Assembly (NCBI GenBank): GCA_023391275.1
Contig: JAEWBE010000044.1
Location: 1 to 15,604, forward strand
Length of the DNA stretch: 15,604 nt
Source: Bacillota bacterium
GTDB taxonomy: Bacteria > Bacillota > Clostridia > Oscillospirales > Acutalibacteraceae
Direction of reading: 5' to 3'
Positions 5,264 through 13,222 of this stretch are shown piece after piece; the first letter of the stretch is position 1; every line of letters starts with the position of its first letter. Made by a program: the position numbers and the translations under genes. The notes below the pieces were generated by a model. That model was not told where the DNA came from. It did no database searches and was given only the letters and a program-made list of their open reading frames with translations.

Positions 5264-6694
5264 ATGCAGGAAGAAAAGGAAAGGGAGATACGAAAGCCTT
5301 CACTAGCCCTGTCGCTTATCACATTACTTGGAAGTGTGGCGTTTATTCTCATTGGTACAACCGTATTTGATGCATCCCTGGCGCTCATGTTTTTCCTTGT
5401 GTGGATAATTGTATTTGCGGTGGGTTTATATCTTGGAAACAGCTATAAAGATCTGGAGAGCGGCGCCATCGATATGATGAAGACGTCTCTGCAACCGACC
5501 ATGATCATTCTGGTGGTTGGCGCCATGATTGGCGCGTGGATTGCGTCGGGCACGGTTCCGGCAATCATTTATTATGGTTTGAAAATTATTAATCCAAATC
5601 TGTTTTTACCGTTCACGATGGTTTTATGTTTTTTAACTGCCATGGTGACGGGAACTTCCTGGGGCACAATCGGGACTTCAGGACTTGCCATGGTGGGCGT
5701 GGGCCTTGGCATGGGCATGAATCCGGGCATGGTTGCCGGGGCAGCCGTGAGCGGCTCTTTCCTAGGGGCCAAAATGTCGCCATTGGGAGATGCTGCGATT
5801 GTGGACTCCGGTCTGGTTAAGGTTCCACTTACCACCCATATTAGACATATGATTCCTACGGCCATCCCCGGTATTGTGATTTCCCTCGTGCTTTATGCCA
5901 TTTTGGGACTGCGGTATGCACAATCCAGTCTTGATTATAGCCGGATCGAAAGCATCACGCACGATTTGGCTGCTGTTTTCAAGATGGGTTTTGTTCCGCT
6001 GATACCTGCTATTTTTCTACTTATTCTATTAATAATGCATAAGCCATCTTTTACATCTATTCTGCTTGGGGCGGTGGTTGGCCTTGTCATTGCCGTTGTA
6101 TGGCAGGGAGAGCCCCTCAGCAATGTACTGAAAGTTATGTATGAAGGGTATGTCGTCAAAAGTGATAGCAAATTTCTCACTACAATATTGAATCGCGGCG
6201 GCATGCTGAACATGGCGGATACCACCTTTGTCATGCTTGGTGCATTTGGGTACGCGGGCATCATGAAAAAAGCCGGTATCTTAGATGCAGTCATTCAGCC
6301 CCTCACGGCGCGCATCAAATCGGTGTTCGGGTTGGTGTCTACCACATTTCTGTTGGTTGCAGCTTTCCTGCTTACTGGCGGGACCATGACATTTGCATCG
6401 GTTATGACGGGTACCCTTATGCTGCCTCTTTACAGGAAATGGAGACTGCGTCCCGAAAACCTTTCAAGATCCATGGAGGACTGCAGCACGATGCTTGGCC
6501 CAATGATCCCATATGGAGTCAATGCGTTGTATGTTAGCAGCATGTTTGGCATAGCCCCCATGCAGTTTATCCCCTTTGCGTTCTTAAATATGCTCATTCC
6601 ACTTACGACCCTTATTTTTGGGCTCTTCAACATCAACATGACACGTTACGGTGATGATGAAGAAATTCCGGTATCCCAAGCCGAATCCACTTGA
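5264..6694 (+). CDS. NhaC/MleN-type Na+/H+ or substrate antiporter
   Basis: A 476-residue polytopic membrane protein with about 11-12 hydrophobic helices and a charged N-terminus (residues 1-12). Family motifs include TGTSWGTIGTSGLAMVG (about 129-145) and SGSFLGAKMSPLGDAAIVDS (163-182). The second corresponds to the ion-binding SPLSDTTNLA region of NhaC but reads SPLGDAA. Length and pattern match NhaC and the Bacillus malate/lactate antiporter MleN, so it probably exchanges a small organic anion or Na+ for protons at the cytoplasmic membrane. A GGGAGG site precedes the ATG by about 10 bases. It is third in the kinase-enolase operon and ends in a terminator. The context suggests uptake of the hydroxy acid used by those enzymes, or export of their end product; this is inference. 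Confidence 0.85.
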   Translation: MQEEKEREIRKPSLALSLITLLGSVAFILIGTTVFDASLALMFFLVWIIVFAVGLYLGNSYKDLESGAIDMMKTSLQPTMIILVVGAMIGAWIASGTVPAIIYYGLKIINPNLFLPFTMVLCFLTAMVTGTSWGTIGTSGLAMVGVGLGMGMNPGMVAGAAVSGSFLGAKMSPLGDAAIVDSGLVKVPLTTHIRHMIPTAIPGIVISLVLYAILGLRYAQSSLDYSRIESITHDLAAVFKMGFVPLIPAIFLLILLIMHKPSFTSILLGAVVGLVIAVVWQGEPLSNVLKVMYEGYVVKSDSKFLTTILNRGGMLNMADTTFVMLGAFGYAGIMKKAGILDAVIQPLTARIKSVFGLVSTTFLLVAAFLLTGGTMTFASVMTGTLMLPLYRKWRLRPENLSRSMEDCSTMLGPMIPYGVNALYVSSMFGIAPMQFIPFAFLNMLIPLTTLIFGLFNINMTRYGDDEEIPVSQAEST

Positions 6695-6756
6695 TATGCT
6701 CCGTCGATTATGAGATAAGCAGAGCAGTTCGCGACGGAAAAGCGCGCAATGACCTC

Positions 6757-6802
6757 AAAAAAGCCAAGAGTCTGTCTGGAGCAAGACGGCTTTTGGCTTT
6801 TT
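6757..6802 (+). terminator. Terminator after the antiporter gene
   Basis: AAAAAAGCCAAGAG (6757-6770) pairs with CTTTTGGCTTTTT (6790-6802) with one G-T position, and GTCT/AGAC pairs inside the loop. The 3' arm itself supplies the T tract. It separates the kinase-enolase-antiporter operon from the GntR gene. Confidence 0.7.
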
Positions 6803-6893
6803 GCTTTTACTTCGGGGTTGATATCAAATCACTGCTGCTGAAAAGAATCAGCTTTTACTCTTACAGATGAAGGCAACGTATTTTTTGTAATAT

Positions 6894-6922
6894 TTGACTT
6901 TGGGCTAAATACTTTGTATAAT
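6894..6922 (+). promoter_or_regulatory. Sigma-A promoter of the GntR regulator gene
   Basis: TTGACT (6894-6899) and a perfect TATAAT (6917-6922) are separated by 17 bp. The gene starts 67 bp downstream of the -10 box, leaving a leader of about 60 bases. The regulator is therefore transcribed separately from the operon upstream. Confidence 0.8.
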
Positions 6923-6989
6923 GAATAGGCAGAAAAAAGATGTTAGATGAAAATTTGTCTGTGTTATTTAAGATATCGAGGGCAATATT

Positions 6990-7631
6990 ATGCTAAAAGC
7001 GAAGAAAATAAGTGACTATGTCCATGATGAAATATTACAGAATATCGTACAGTTAAAATATCAGCCAGGAGAGAAGATATCGGAAGCACAGCTTGCTAAA
7101 GAAATGGGAGTCAGCCGCGCGCCCATTAAAAGTGCGTTGGCAAAACTTGAAAGTGAAGGGTTGGTCAGCATTCGGCCTCAGAATGGCACTTTTGTAAGCA
7201 ATATATCGGTGGAGCGGGCAAGAAATATTTGTGACATTCGCATTTTATTGGAAACCTATGCCGTTCGGATTGTTGCCGAGCGGATAACCGATAAGGAGCT
7301 TGAAGAGGTACAAAAGTTGTTTGACCAGATGAATGCTATATCCGATGAAAATGCGGAAAAACGGCAGTTTATCTATGAAACAGATGCCAAACTGCATGAT
7401 CTTATCTACAGGGCCAGCGGCAACGCCATTATTGGCGAGGTGATCGAAAGATATCGCCCTGAGATTCGGCGTATTCAACACGCGAATATGACTTGGGTGA
7501 ATCGCAAGGAGCCAACTCAGGCTGAAATGAAAAAGATATTTGCAGCCCTTAAGGTGCATAACCCGGATGCGGCGGAACGAGCGATGAGAGAGCACCTGTC
7601 CAACATAAAAAAAGCGGTGGAAACGCTGTGA
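6990..7631 (+). CDS. GntR-family regulator, FCD subfamily (FadR-type)
   Basis: The 213-residue protein has a winged helix-turn-helix at about 8-72 (EAQLAKEMGVSRAPIKSALA, then LESEGLVSIRPQNGTFV) and an all-helical FCD effector domain at about 76-213. FCD regulators usually bind a carboxylate through a metal held by a D---H pair and two more histidines. D132 and H136 (DAKLH) and H202 (REHL) are present, but the His expected in the EHraI helix is Met (M180, AEMKKI). A GAGGG site lies 7 bases before the ATG, and it has its own promoter. Its position beside a carboxylate-type catabolic operon makes it the likely regulator of that operon, with the operon's substrate or an intermediate as effector; the target sites are not proven. 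Confidence 0.9.
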   Translation: MLKAKKISDYVHDEILQNIVQLKYQPGEKISEAQLAKEMGVSRAPIKSALAKLESEGLVSIRPQNGTFVSNISVERARNICDIRILLETYAVRIVAERITDKELEEVQKLFDQMNAISDENAEKRQFIYETDAKLHDLIYRASGNAIIGEVIERYRPEIRRIQHANMTWVNRKEPTQAEMKKIFAALKVHNPDAAERAMREHLSNIKKAVETL

Positions 7632-7644
7632 AAAGGCTGAAGGC

Positions 7645-7662
7645 GGCTGTTGCAAAACAGCC
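7645..7662 (+). other. GCAA-tetraloop hairpin after the GntR gene
   Basis: GGCTGTT (7645-7651) and AACAGCC (7656-7662) form a perfect 7-bp stem capped by GCAA, a stable GNRA tetraloop. It lies between the GntR stop and the main terminator and may stabilise the 3' end of the mRNA. Confidence 0.5.
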
Positions 7663-7667
7663 TGGAA

Positions 7668-7719
7668 AAAGTCGGGATAGGCACACCAAGAGGTGATGGC
7701 TGTCCCGGCTTTATTTTTT
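7668..7719 (+). terminator. Bidirectional terminator between convergent genes
   Basis: AAAGTCGGGATAG (7668-7680) pairs along all 13 bases, with some G-T pairs, with CTGTCCCGGCTTT (7700-7712), followed by ATTTTTT. The gene on the other strand ends at TAA 7713-7711, inside the 3' arm, so the same hairpin can also serve the convergent surface-protein gene. Confidence 0.8.
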
Positions 7720-10700
7720 AACACCGTTTCCATCAATTTTGTAGCCGTCAATGGTAGCGTTTCGGGCAAAAGACCCATCGGCATAGAAGTAATACCACTT
7801 CCCGTCGATTTCCATCCATTTTCCGGCTATCATCACGGCGTCAGTGCCGAAATAATAGCGGTGACCGCTGATGTCTTTCCAGCCACGTGCGGCGCTTCCA
7901 TCTGCTGTCAGGTAAAACCATTCGCCCTTACTGTTCTGCTGCCAACCATTGGCATAAGCGCCTCCGCTGCTATCGAAACAGTAGATCTTGCCATTGATGG
8001 TCTGCCAGCCGGTAAGGGCTTTGCCGTCTTCAAAATACATCCACTGGCCGGAATCATTCTTCGCCCAGCCCTGCGCGGTGGCGGGGTCGATTGTCAGTTT
8101 GATGTACCGGTACAGCATGGCGGATACTTCCACGCGGGTGACGTTGGCCTTGGGAGTGAATTTGTTGTTGTTTTCACTCAGCATGATACCGGCTTGCTGC
8201 ATGGCCATTACTGCCATTTTATAGGTGCTGCCGATGCTGCCGTCATCCGCGAAGGTCACGGTCACACGGGTAACCGGCAGAGTATAGCCTGTCGCCTTGG
8301 CGTAATTTTGCAGGATCACCGCGATTTCCTCGCGGGTAACGGTATGGTCCGGAGCGAACTGACTGTTGCCGATGCCCTGAACAATCCCTTTCTGGTACGC
8401 CCACTCAATGTAAGGCTGGAAGGCGCTTCCCGCTTTCACGTCCGTGAAGCTGTTAGTGGTATAGAGCTTGACGTCCACGTCGGCCAGCCTGCCGAGGGCC
8501 GTCACCAGCATCCCGCGAGTCATGACGGCATCCGGGGCGAATGTGGTGCCTGGGGTCCCTGCAAGCAGTCCCCGACCCACCACATAGTCGATGGCGTCCT
8601 TGGCCCAATGGCCGGAAATGTCCGTTAATTTTGCGCTTGGCGCGGTATAGCCCACGCCGTAAATGGAGAGGTGTCCGGTGCTGAAAATCAGACAGCCACT
8701 GTTCGCGTCATAGGCGGAGCCGTCGATGCGGGTGGCGTTGCCGCTTCCGTCCACATACACGCCGTAAAGATAACCCGCCGCTTCGCCCTGCGCCGGAGTA
8801 TAGGGGATGGAAACCGTCGCGGTGCCGCCGCCGAGGTTCGTTACAGTGGAATCGCTGCCGTAGCTCACCGTGATGTTGTAGACCGGCCTTGTGCCGATCA
8901 TGGTTTTGGCATTACCGTAAAGGTTCTGCCTCGCAACCGCAGTGATGGTCACATTGCCGCTGCTCTGCGACTGGATTGCGCGAAGCGCCATCTGATCGAC
9001 GCTCACGCTGACGGGCAGGCCGTTGATTTCCAGGCTGATAACTCCCGCATCGGCAAGAGCTTTCAGCGCGGTCTGTGAAAGGGTTGCGGAAAGCGCCGTG
9101 GTTCCCTGCGGTGCGGTGATGCCCAGTGTCACGGAAATCCCGTTCGCTGTTTTTCCCTGCGTTTTTGCGTCGTTTTGTGCTTTGGAGATGGCGTCGATGA
9201 CAGACTGATCTGGGATGGCCGCGCTGGAGGAGCCGCCCGCACCCGCTGTTGCCGTAACGGCGACAGCCCCCGTTACCGGGAGGTTCGGTTGTCTCTCAAC
9301 AGTGACTGGGGGCGTTATGGTAGTGTTGCCGGAGGAACTGCCAGAGTTTCCACCGGAAGAAGAACTGCCGTCTTGTCCAGAGATGATGATCTGTATTTCA
9401 CCGAATATGCCGGTACCGTCCTGCGCCGTGGCGCGCACCGTTACGGTACCATCAGCTGTGGCGGTCACTAAACCGCTGGAACTGACTGTCGCGTATGCGC
9501 CGCCGCTCACGACGCTCCATGTAACGCCATTGTTCGCAGCGTCCGAGGGCGTGACGTCCGCCGTAAGCTGCAGGGTATCGCCCTTTACGCTGATAGCATT
9601 GCCGCCCGTGACCGTGATGCCTGTTACCGGCACGGCTCGTGTGACGGTCAGGGCATATACGGCAGAACTCACGCTGTCGTCGATCTTCAGATAGAGAATG
9701 TTCGCGCCGACGTTCAGGTTATAAGGTAGTACGGCTTCGTGCGTGCAGGCTGAATCGCTGTATAACCGCCAGGTTGTGCCGTCGCTGACCGCTACGGAAA
9801 CATCCGGGGTCCCAATGGACGACATGGATTGGGGGACGCTGACCGTGGCGATTTTTTCGCTGTTGTCAAAGGATACTTCGTTCCCATTGATGGTCGCGGA
9901 CAGGGCTGTTACCGTGACATCCCCGACATGGATAAAGCCCGCATTCGCTCCGTTTTGATAAGCGATGCCCGGTTCATCACCCAGTACATCCCACACGGCC
10001 GTCGCCGTGCCGCCCGCGGACGAAAGATTAAGATGAGTGGGCAGCCCCTCGTCATAGGCTGTTCTTCCCGCGCTTTGGTTCCACGCAATCACTACGCCCG
10101 TGCCGGTCACACCCGTAAAACCGCAGGGATGGGATGTATAAATGAAATCGTCTATCCCGTCACCGCATCCAAATACCGCGCCGTCGCTCACCTCGACATT
10201 GCCATTGGCGGAGAGGGCAAAGCCACCAATGCCGCTTGCTACCGTACCGCCGCTCACCGTGACATTGCCTAAGGTGCCGATAGCGCAGCCGTACTCGCCG
10301 CCTGCACTCACCGTGCCGCCGCTTACCTCGATATTGCCATTGGCGGAGATGGCATCGCCATATGGGCTATCGGCGCTGATCGCGGCGTCGTCGCTCACGG
10401 TAACCGTGGAGCCTGAGTTCTTGACGTAGACGGCCATGCCGAACCCGCCGCCTGCGCTGACCGTACCCCCGCTCACCATAACTGCTGAGTTTTCTCCATT
10501 GGAGTAGATAGCCGACCAGGCGGCGCTGACCGTGCCGCCGCTCATCTCGACATTTCCGTAAGCGTTGATGGCGCGGCCACTCTCACCGGTGGCCTCGACC
10601 ACGGCGTTGTCCTCTATAATGACATTACCGGCGGCGTAGATGGTGCCGCCATCGGGGTTGCTTACGTTGAGCTTGCCGTAGGCACTGACCTCGGCAGCAC

Positions 10701-12081
10701 CGCTCACCGTAATCGTGGAGCTTTCGCCCTCGGCGCAGATAGCGCAGCCGTACTCGCCGCTGGCACTGACTGTGCCGCTGTTTACCATAACCGTGGAGCT
10801 TTCACCGCCTACCCAGATAGCCCCCCAGTTGTTATAGTTAGTATCGTACTCCCCGTCGGCGCTGACTGTGCCGCCGTTTACCTCAACTGTGGAGTTTGCA
10901 CCGTAGGCATAGATAGCGCAGCCGTACTCGCCGCCTGCGCTGACCGTACCGCCGTTTACCGTGACTGTGGAGCTATCGCTTTCGACTTCGATAGCCCAGC
11001 CCTCTGAATTGTTGGCGCTGACTTCGGCGGTTCCACTCACCTCGACATCGCCGGAAGTGTAGATGGCTGTGCCGGATTCTCCGTCGGCGATGACCGTGCC
11101 GCCACTCACCGCAATCGTGGAACTTGCACCGTAGGCGTTGATGGCAACGCCGCCAACGCCGCTGGCACTGACTGTACCGCCGCTCACCGTAACCGTAAAA
11201 CTTTCATCCTCAGCTTGGATAGCTGTGCCGTTCTCGCCGCTGGCACTGATCGTGCCACCGCTTACCGTAACCGTAGGGCTTGTGTACTCGGCAAAAATGG
11301 CCGTACCGCTAGCGCCGGTGTTGGTGATCGTCGCGTCTCCCCCTACTACGAAATACCCTCCGCCGTTAATGGATATCAGTCTGGAGATATCCCCCGCATA
11401 CTCCGCCTGCCACACTACCGTTTTTTCTTCGGGGATAGTAAGCTGAAGGGCTTGGGTAAAACCCGTTTTGGAGCCGGTTACCGTGACGGTGTCGTTCACA
11501 CTGAGCGCTGCTGTAATCTCTGATTGAATCGTGTAAATGTCTTTTCCGGAAATATCAATAGGACCACCGACGGCCAGGAGCTGCATTTGCCCTGTCAACG
11601 CGGCGGGACCCTGCTGCGCTTGCACCGTCACGGTAATTTTGGGCGCACTTACGCCCTCCGCCAGAGCAAAGCCCTCCGGCAGCGCCGGCGTAAATATGTA
11701 CTTGTCCGCTGTTCCACTGTCATATTCCGGCGACGCGGTCCAGGTAACCGGGACATTCATTATAATGGACAGGGAAGCGTCCGCTTCGCCGGAATCCTGC
11801 ACCTGTTCCTCCTGTTTCGGTTCTTCGGCTTTCACCGCCGGAGCAAGGCATACCTCCGCCGTCAGTGTTTCCGGCAGGTTCAGTTTGGATTTGGATGTAC
11901 CGAGGGGTACACTTTGAGCTGAAATCTCCGGTGCCAATTCTTCAAAGGATATTATTTTATCGCTTTCGCTAACGGTAGGACCTCCTGTTTCCGCCATAAC
12001 TGATATTGGGGTCAGTCCCACAACCATAACAACAGACAGCATTATGGCCATGCATTTTTGAAGTGCCTTTTTTCTCCCCAT
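7711..12081 (-). CDS. Large exported repeat protein with Ig-like, SLH and choline-type cell-wall-binding domains
   Basis: A 1456-residue surface protein. Domains in order: signal peptide 1-30 (KK-rich start, hydrophobic core, cleavage after SVMA); a module with the FTPALPEGFALAEGV motif (about 90-150); about 16 short repeats of the form TVSGGTVSASGEYGCAIYA (about 247-644), probably a right-handed beta-helix; a cadherin-like sandwich (about 720-815); a BIG2 Ig-like domain (816-900); a Ser-Gly linker (902-925); an uncharacterised module (about 930-1145); three SLH repeats (about 1147-1330, signatures TRGM, TREE, TRVE); and five or six W/Y-rich cell-wall repeats (about 1335-1456, e.g. GKWYYFYADGSFA). 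SLH and choline-type repeats are alternative wall anchors and here occur together. GGAGG lies 7 bases before the ATG. Likely role: adhesion or envelope structure; no enzyme motif is visible. It is divergent from tetR and richer in G+C than the surrounding genes. Confidence 0.9.
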   Translation of the reverse strand: MGRKKALQKCMAIMLSVVMVVGLTPISVMAETGGPTVSESDKIISFEELAPEISAQSVPLGTSKSKLNLPETLTAEVCLAPAVKAEEPKQEEQVQDSGEADASLSIIMNVPVTWTASPEYDSGTADKYIFTPALPEGFALAEGVSAPKITVTVQAQQGPAALTGQMQLLAVGGPIDISGKDIYTIQSEITAALSVNDTVTVTGSKTGFTQALQLTIPEEKTVVWQAEYAGDISRLISINGGGYFVVGGDATITNTGASGTAIFAEYTSPTVTVSGGTISASGENGTAIQAEDESFTVTVSGGTVSASGVGGVAINAYGASSTIAVSGGTVIADGESGTAIYTSGDVEVSGTAEVSANNSEGWAIEVESDSSTVTVNGGTVSAGGEYGCAIYAYGANSTVEVNGGTVSADGEYDTNYNNWGAIWVGGESSTVMVNSGTVSASGEYGCAICAEGESSTITVSGAAEVSAYGKLNVSNPDGGTIYAAGNVIIEDNAVVEATGESGRAINAYGNVEMSGGTVSAAWSAIYSNGENSAVMVSGGTVSAGGGFGMAVYVKNSGSTVTVSDDAAISADSPYGDAISANGNIEVSGGTVSAGGEYGCAIGTLGNVTVSGGTVASGIGGFALSANGNVEVSDGAVFGCGDGIDDFIYTSHPCGFTGVTGTGVVIAWNQSAGRTAYDEGLPTHLNLSSAGGTATAVWDVLGDEPGIAYQNGANAGFIHVGDVTVTALSATINGNEVSFDNSEKIATVSVPQSMSSIGTPDVSVAVSDGTTWRLYSDSACTHEAVLPYNLNVGANILYLKIDDSVSSAVYALTVTRAVPVTGITVTGGNAISVKGDTLQLTADVTPSDAANNGVTWSVVSGGAYATVSSSGLVTATADGTVTVRATAQDGTGIFGEIQIIISGQDGSSSSGGNSGSSSGNTTITPPVTVERQPNLPVTGAVAVTATAGAGGSSSAAIPDQSVIDAISKAQNDAKTQGKTANGISVTLGITAPQGTTALSATLSQTALKALADAGVISLEINGLPVSVSVDQMALRAIQSQSSGNVTITAVARQNLYGNAKTMIGTRPVYNITVSYGSDSTVTNLGGGTATVSIPYTPAQGEAAGYLYGVYVDGSGNATRIDGSAYDANSGCLIFSTGHLSIYGVGYTAPSAKLTDISGHWAKDAIDYVVGRGLLAGTPGTTFAPDAVMTRGMLVTALGRLADVDVKLYTTNSFTDVKAGSAFQPYIEWAYQKGIVQGIGNSQFAPDHTVTREEIAVILQNYAKATGYTLPVTRVTVTFADDGSIGSTYKMAVMAMQQAGIMLSENNNKFTPKANVTRVEVSAMLYRYIKLTIDPATAQGWAKNDSGQWMYFEDGKALTGWQTINGKIYCFDSSGGAYANGWQQNSKGEWFYLTADGSAARGWKDISGHRYYFGTDAVMIAGKWMEIDGKWYYFYADGSFARNATIDGYKIDGNGVKK
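10150..11340 (-). repeat. About 16 tandem degenerate repeats inside the surface-protein gene
   Basis: Units of about 22-30 codons recur with the pattern (V/E)VSGGTVSA-GE-G-AIYA-G-SSTV. At DNA level phrases such as GCGCAGCCGTACTCGCCGCC (10918-10937 and, with small changes, near 10288 and 10744) recur. Unit lengths vary because of insertions (around 10650-10700 and 10820-10850). Such near-identical units can recombine, so copy number may differ between strains. Confidence 0.85.
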
Positions 12082-12185
12082 ATGGGTTCCTCCTTTTCAT
12101 TCCCGAGTAAATTAGCTTGTTTTAAGTCATCATCCCTTGGCAATTGACGGCTTGTGTTTATAACGGGCAAGTGGTAAAATTAAAA

Positions 12186-12254
12186 TATAATATGCATCTA
12201 ATAAACTCGGTTAGTAGATGATTAAATTATATACCTTCTTTATAAGAAAATCAA
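12186..12254. promoter_or_regulatory. Divergent promoter region with a central palindrome (probable TetR operator)
   Basis: A 26-bp imperfect palindrome at 12195-12220 has perfect ends, CATCTA and TAGATG, around a near-symmetric core. It is flanked 3 bp to the left by TATAAT on the plus strand (12186-12191, toward tetR) and 5 bp to the right by TATAAT on the minus strand (12231-12226). The minus box has TTGATT 17 bp upstream (12254-12249) and drives the surface-protein gene. The plus box lacks a clear -35. One dimer pair bound at the centre would cover both start sites. Confidence 0.7.
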
Positions 12255-12271
12255 TATAGGAGCAGAATACA

Positions 12272-12901
12272 ATGGAAACGAAGATAAATAATCGAACAAA
12301 GGAACAGGGCGCGGAAACCAAAAAGAGATTATTTGAATGCGCGGAGAAGCTGTTTCAGCAATATGATTATAAAGATGTCAGCGTAGAGGCCATTACAAAG
12401 GCGGCAGGGGTAACCAAAGGCACGTTTTATGTTCATTTTGATTCAAAAGACGCGCTGTATATCGCTCTTTTCTCAACTTATGTAGAGCATCTGGACTTGG
12501 ATTATACGGCCTTTCTTGATAAATTGCCGTCTGATCTGCCGGCTGCCGATACCCTTATGGCTTTTGTTGGAGAAATCATTGACTTGATGGTGGACAAGGT
12601 CGGTTATGACAACCTGAGAACCGTCTATAAGCTACAACTCACGAATGCGCTGGATATGCATTCTATTACAGGATACAGCCGGGAGATATACAAGCTTTTC
12701 AATGATATACTTGGCCGGGGGATACAACGGGGAGAATTCAAAACTTCTCTGCCTCTTGAAATACTGACAAAGCATTTTGTAATGGCTATCAGAGGGCTTA
12801 TCTATGAATGGTGCATACGCTATTCTGACTTTAACTTAAAGGAGCAGGTTCTGGCGCATTTTAGATTATTGCTGTATGGGATCACGACCAATGCGGGCTG
12901 A
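12272..12901 (+). CDS. TetR/AcrR-family transcriptional regulator
   Basis: A 209-residue protein with a TetR helix-turn-helix at about 19-68 (KRLFECAEKLF, then VSVEAITKAAGVTKGTFYVH and FDSKDAL). A helical C-terminal ligand domain follows, with no motif that names the ligand. AGGAG lies 9 bases before the ATG. The gene diverges from the large surface-protein gene, and the palindrome between them fits a repressor of both itself and that gene. This is inferred from layout, not from homology to a characterised pair. Confidence 0.9.
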   Translation: METKINNRTKEQGAETKKRLFECAEKLFQQYDYKDVSVEAITKAAGVTKGTFYVHFDSKDALYIALFSTYVEHLDLDYTAFLDKLPSDLPAADTLMAFVGEIIDLMVDKVGYDNLRTVYKLQLTNALDMHSITGYSREIYKLFNDILGRGIQRGEFKTSLPLEILTKHFVMAIRGLIYEWCIRYSDFNLKEQVLAHFRLLLYGITTNAG

Positions 12902-13045
12902 ACTCAGTTGGTCGGTTATGATTTTTTAAGGCTTTTGGCGGTATGAAGGATGTTGATATACGCCTCCGTTCCCTTCTTGATCAAGGATTCCTACAAAATA
13001 GAGATTTTGAGAAAAGGAATTTATAAATAAAAGGAGCGGTAAAGT

Positions 13046-13222
13046 ATGGCGCTGGGTATTGTTCTTACAATAGCCGCGATTGCAGGTATAATCCATGAAA
13101 TAGCAAAGAAATGCAAGACTTTGGTAATAGCATCAGTAATTATATCGATTATCATTGCAGCTACAAGGTTATATTTTTATATAAAACCTTGCCGACGACA
13201 GCTACTTTGTTGCAGAGATTAA
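13046..13222 (+). CDS. Small two-helix membrane ORF, possibly chimeric
   Basis: ATG at 13046 has a good AGGAG 9 bases upstream and opens 58 codons. Residues 1-17 and about 25-47 are hydrophobic (MALGIVLTIAAIAGII, then TLVIASVIISIIIAA), giving two likely membrane helices. The last dozen codons (about 13185-13222) overlap, in another frame, a MutS-like coding remnant. The C-terminus PCRRQLLCCRD is therefore probably read-through of foreign sequence after a deletion joined two genes. Either a small membrane protein that acquired a new tail, or the broken start of a longer gene. Confidence 0.4.
   Translation: MALGIVLTIAAIAGIIHEIAKKCKTLVIASVIISIIIAATRLYFYIKPCRRQLLCCRD

Noticed and set aside
7245..7784. 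A 179-codon minus-strand frame overlapping the GntR gene end and the terminator
   Set aside because: It is antisense to a well-supported regulator and crosses the bidirectional terminator.
7693..8628. A 311-codon plus-strand frame and many others opposite the surface-protein gene
   Set aside because: They are complements of the repeat-rich, G+C-rich minus-strand gene, have no ribosome-binding sites or recognisable domains, and the minus-strand reading shows clear signal peptide, SLH and wall-binding motifs.
10150..11340. Regular repeats that could suggest a CRISPR array
   Set aside because: The units are degenerate, vary in length, have no unique spacers of constant size and keep an open coding frame; no cas genes are nearby.
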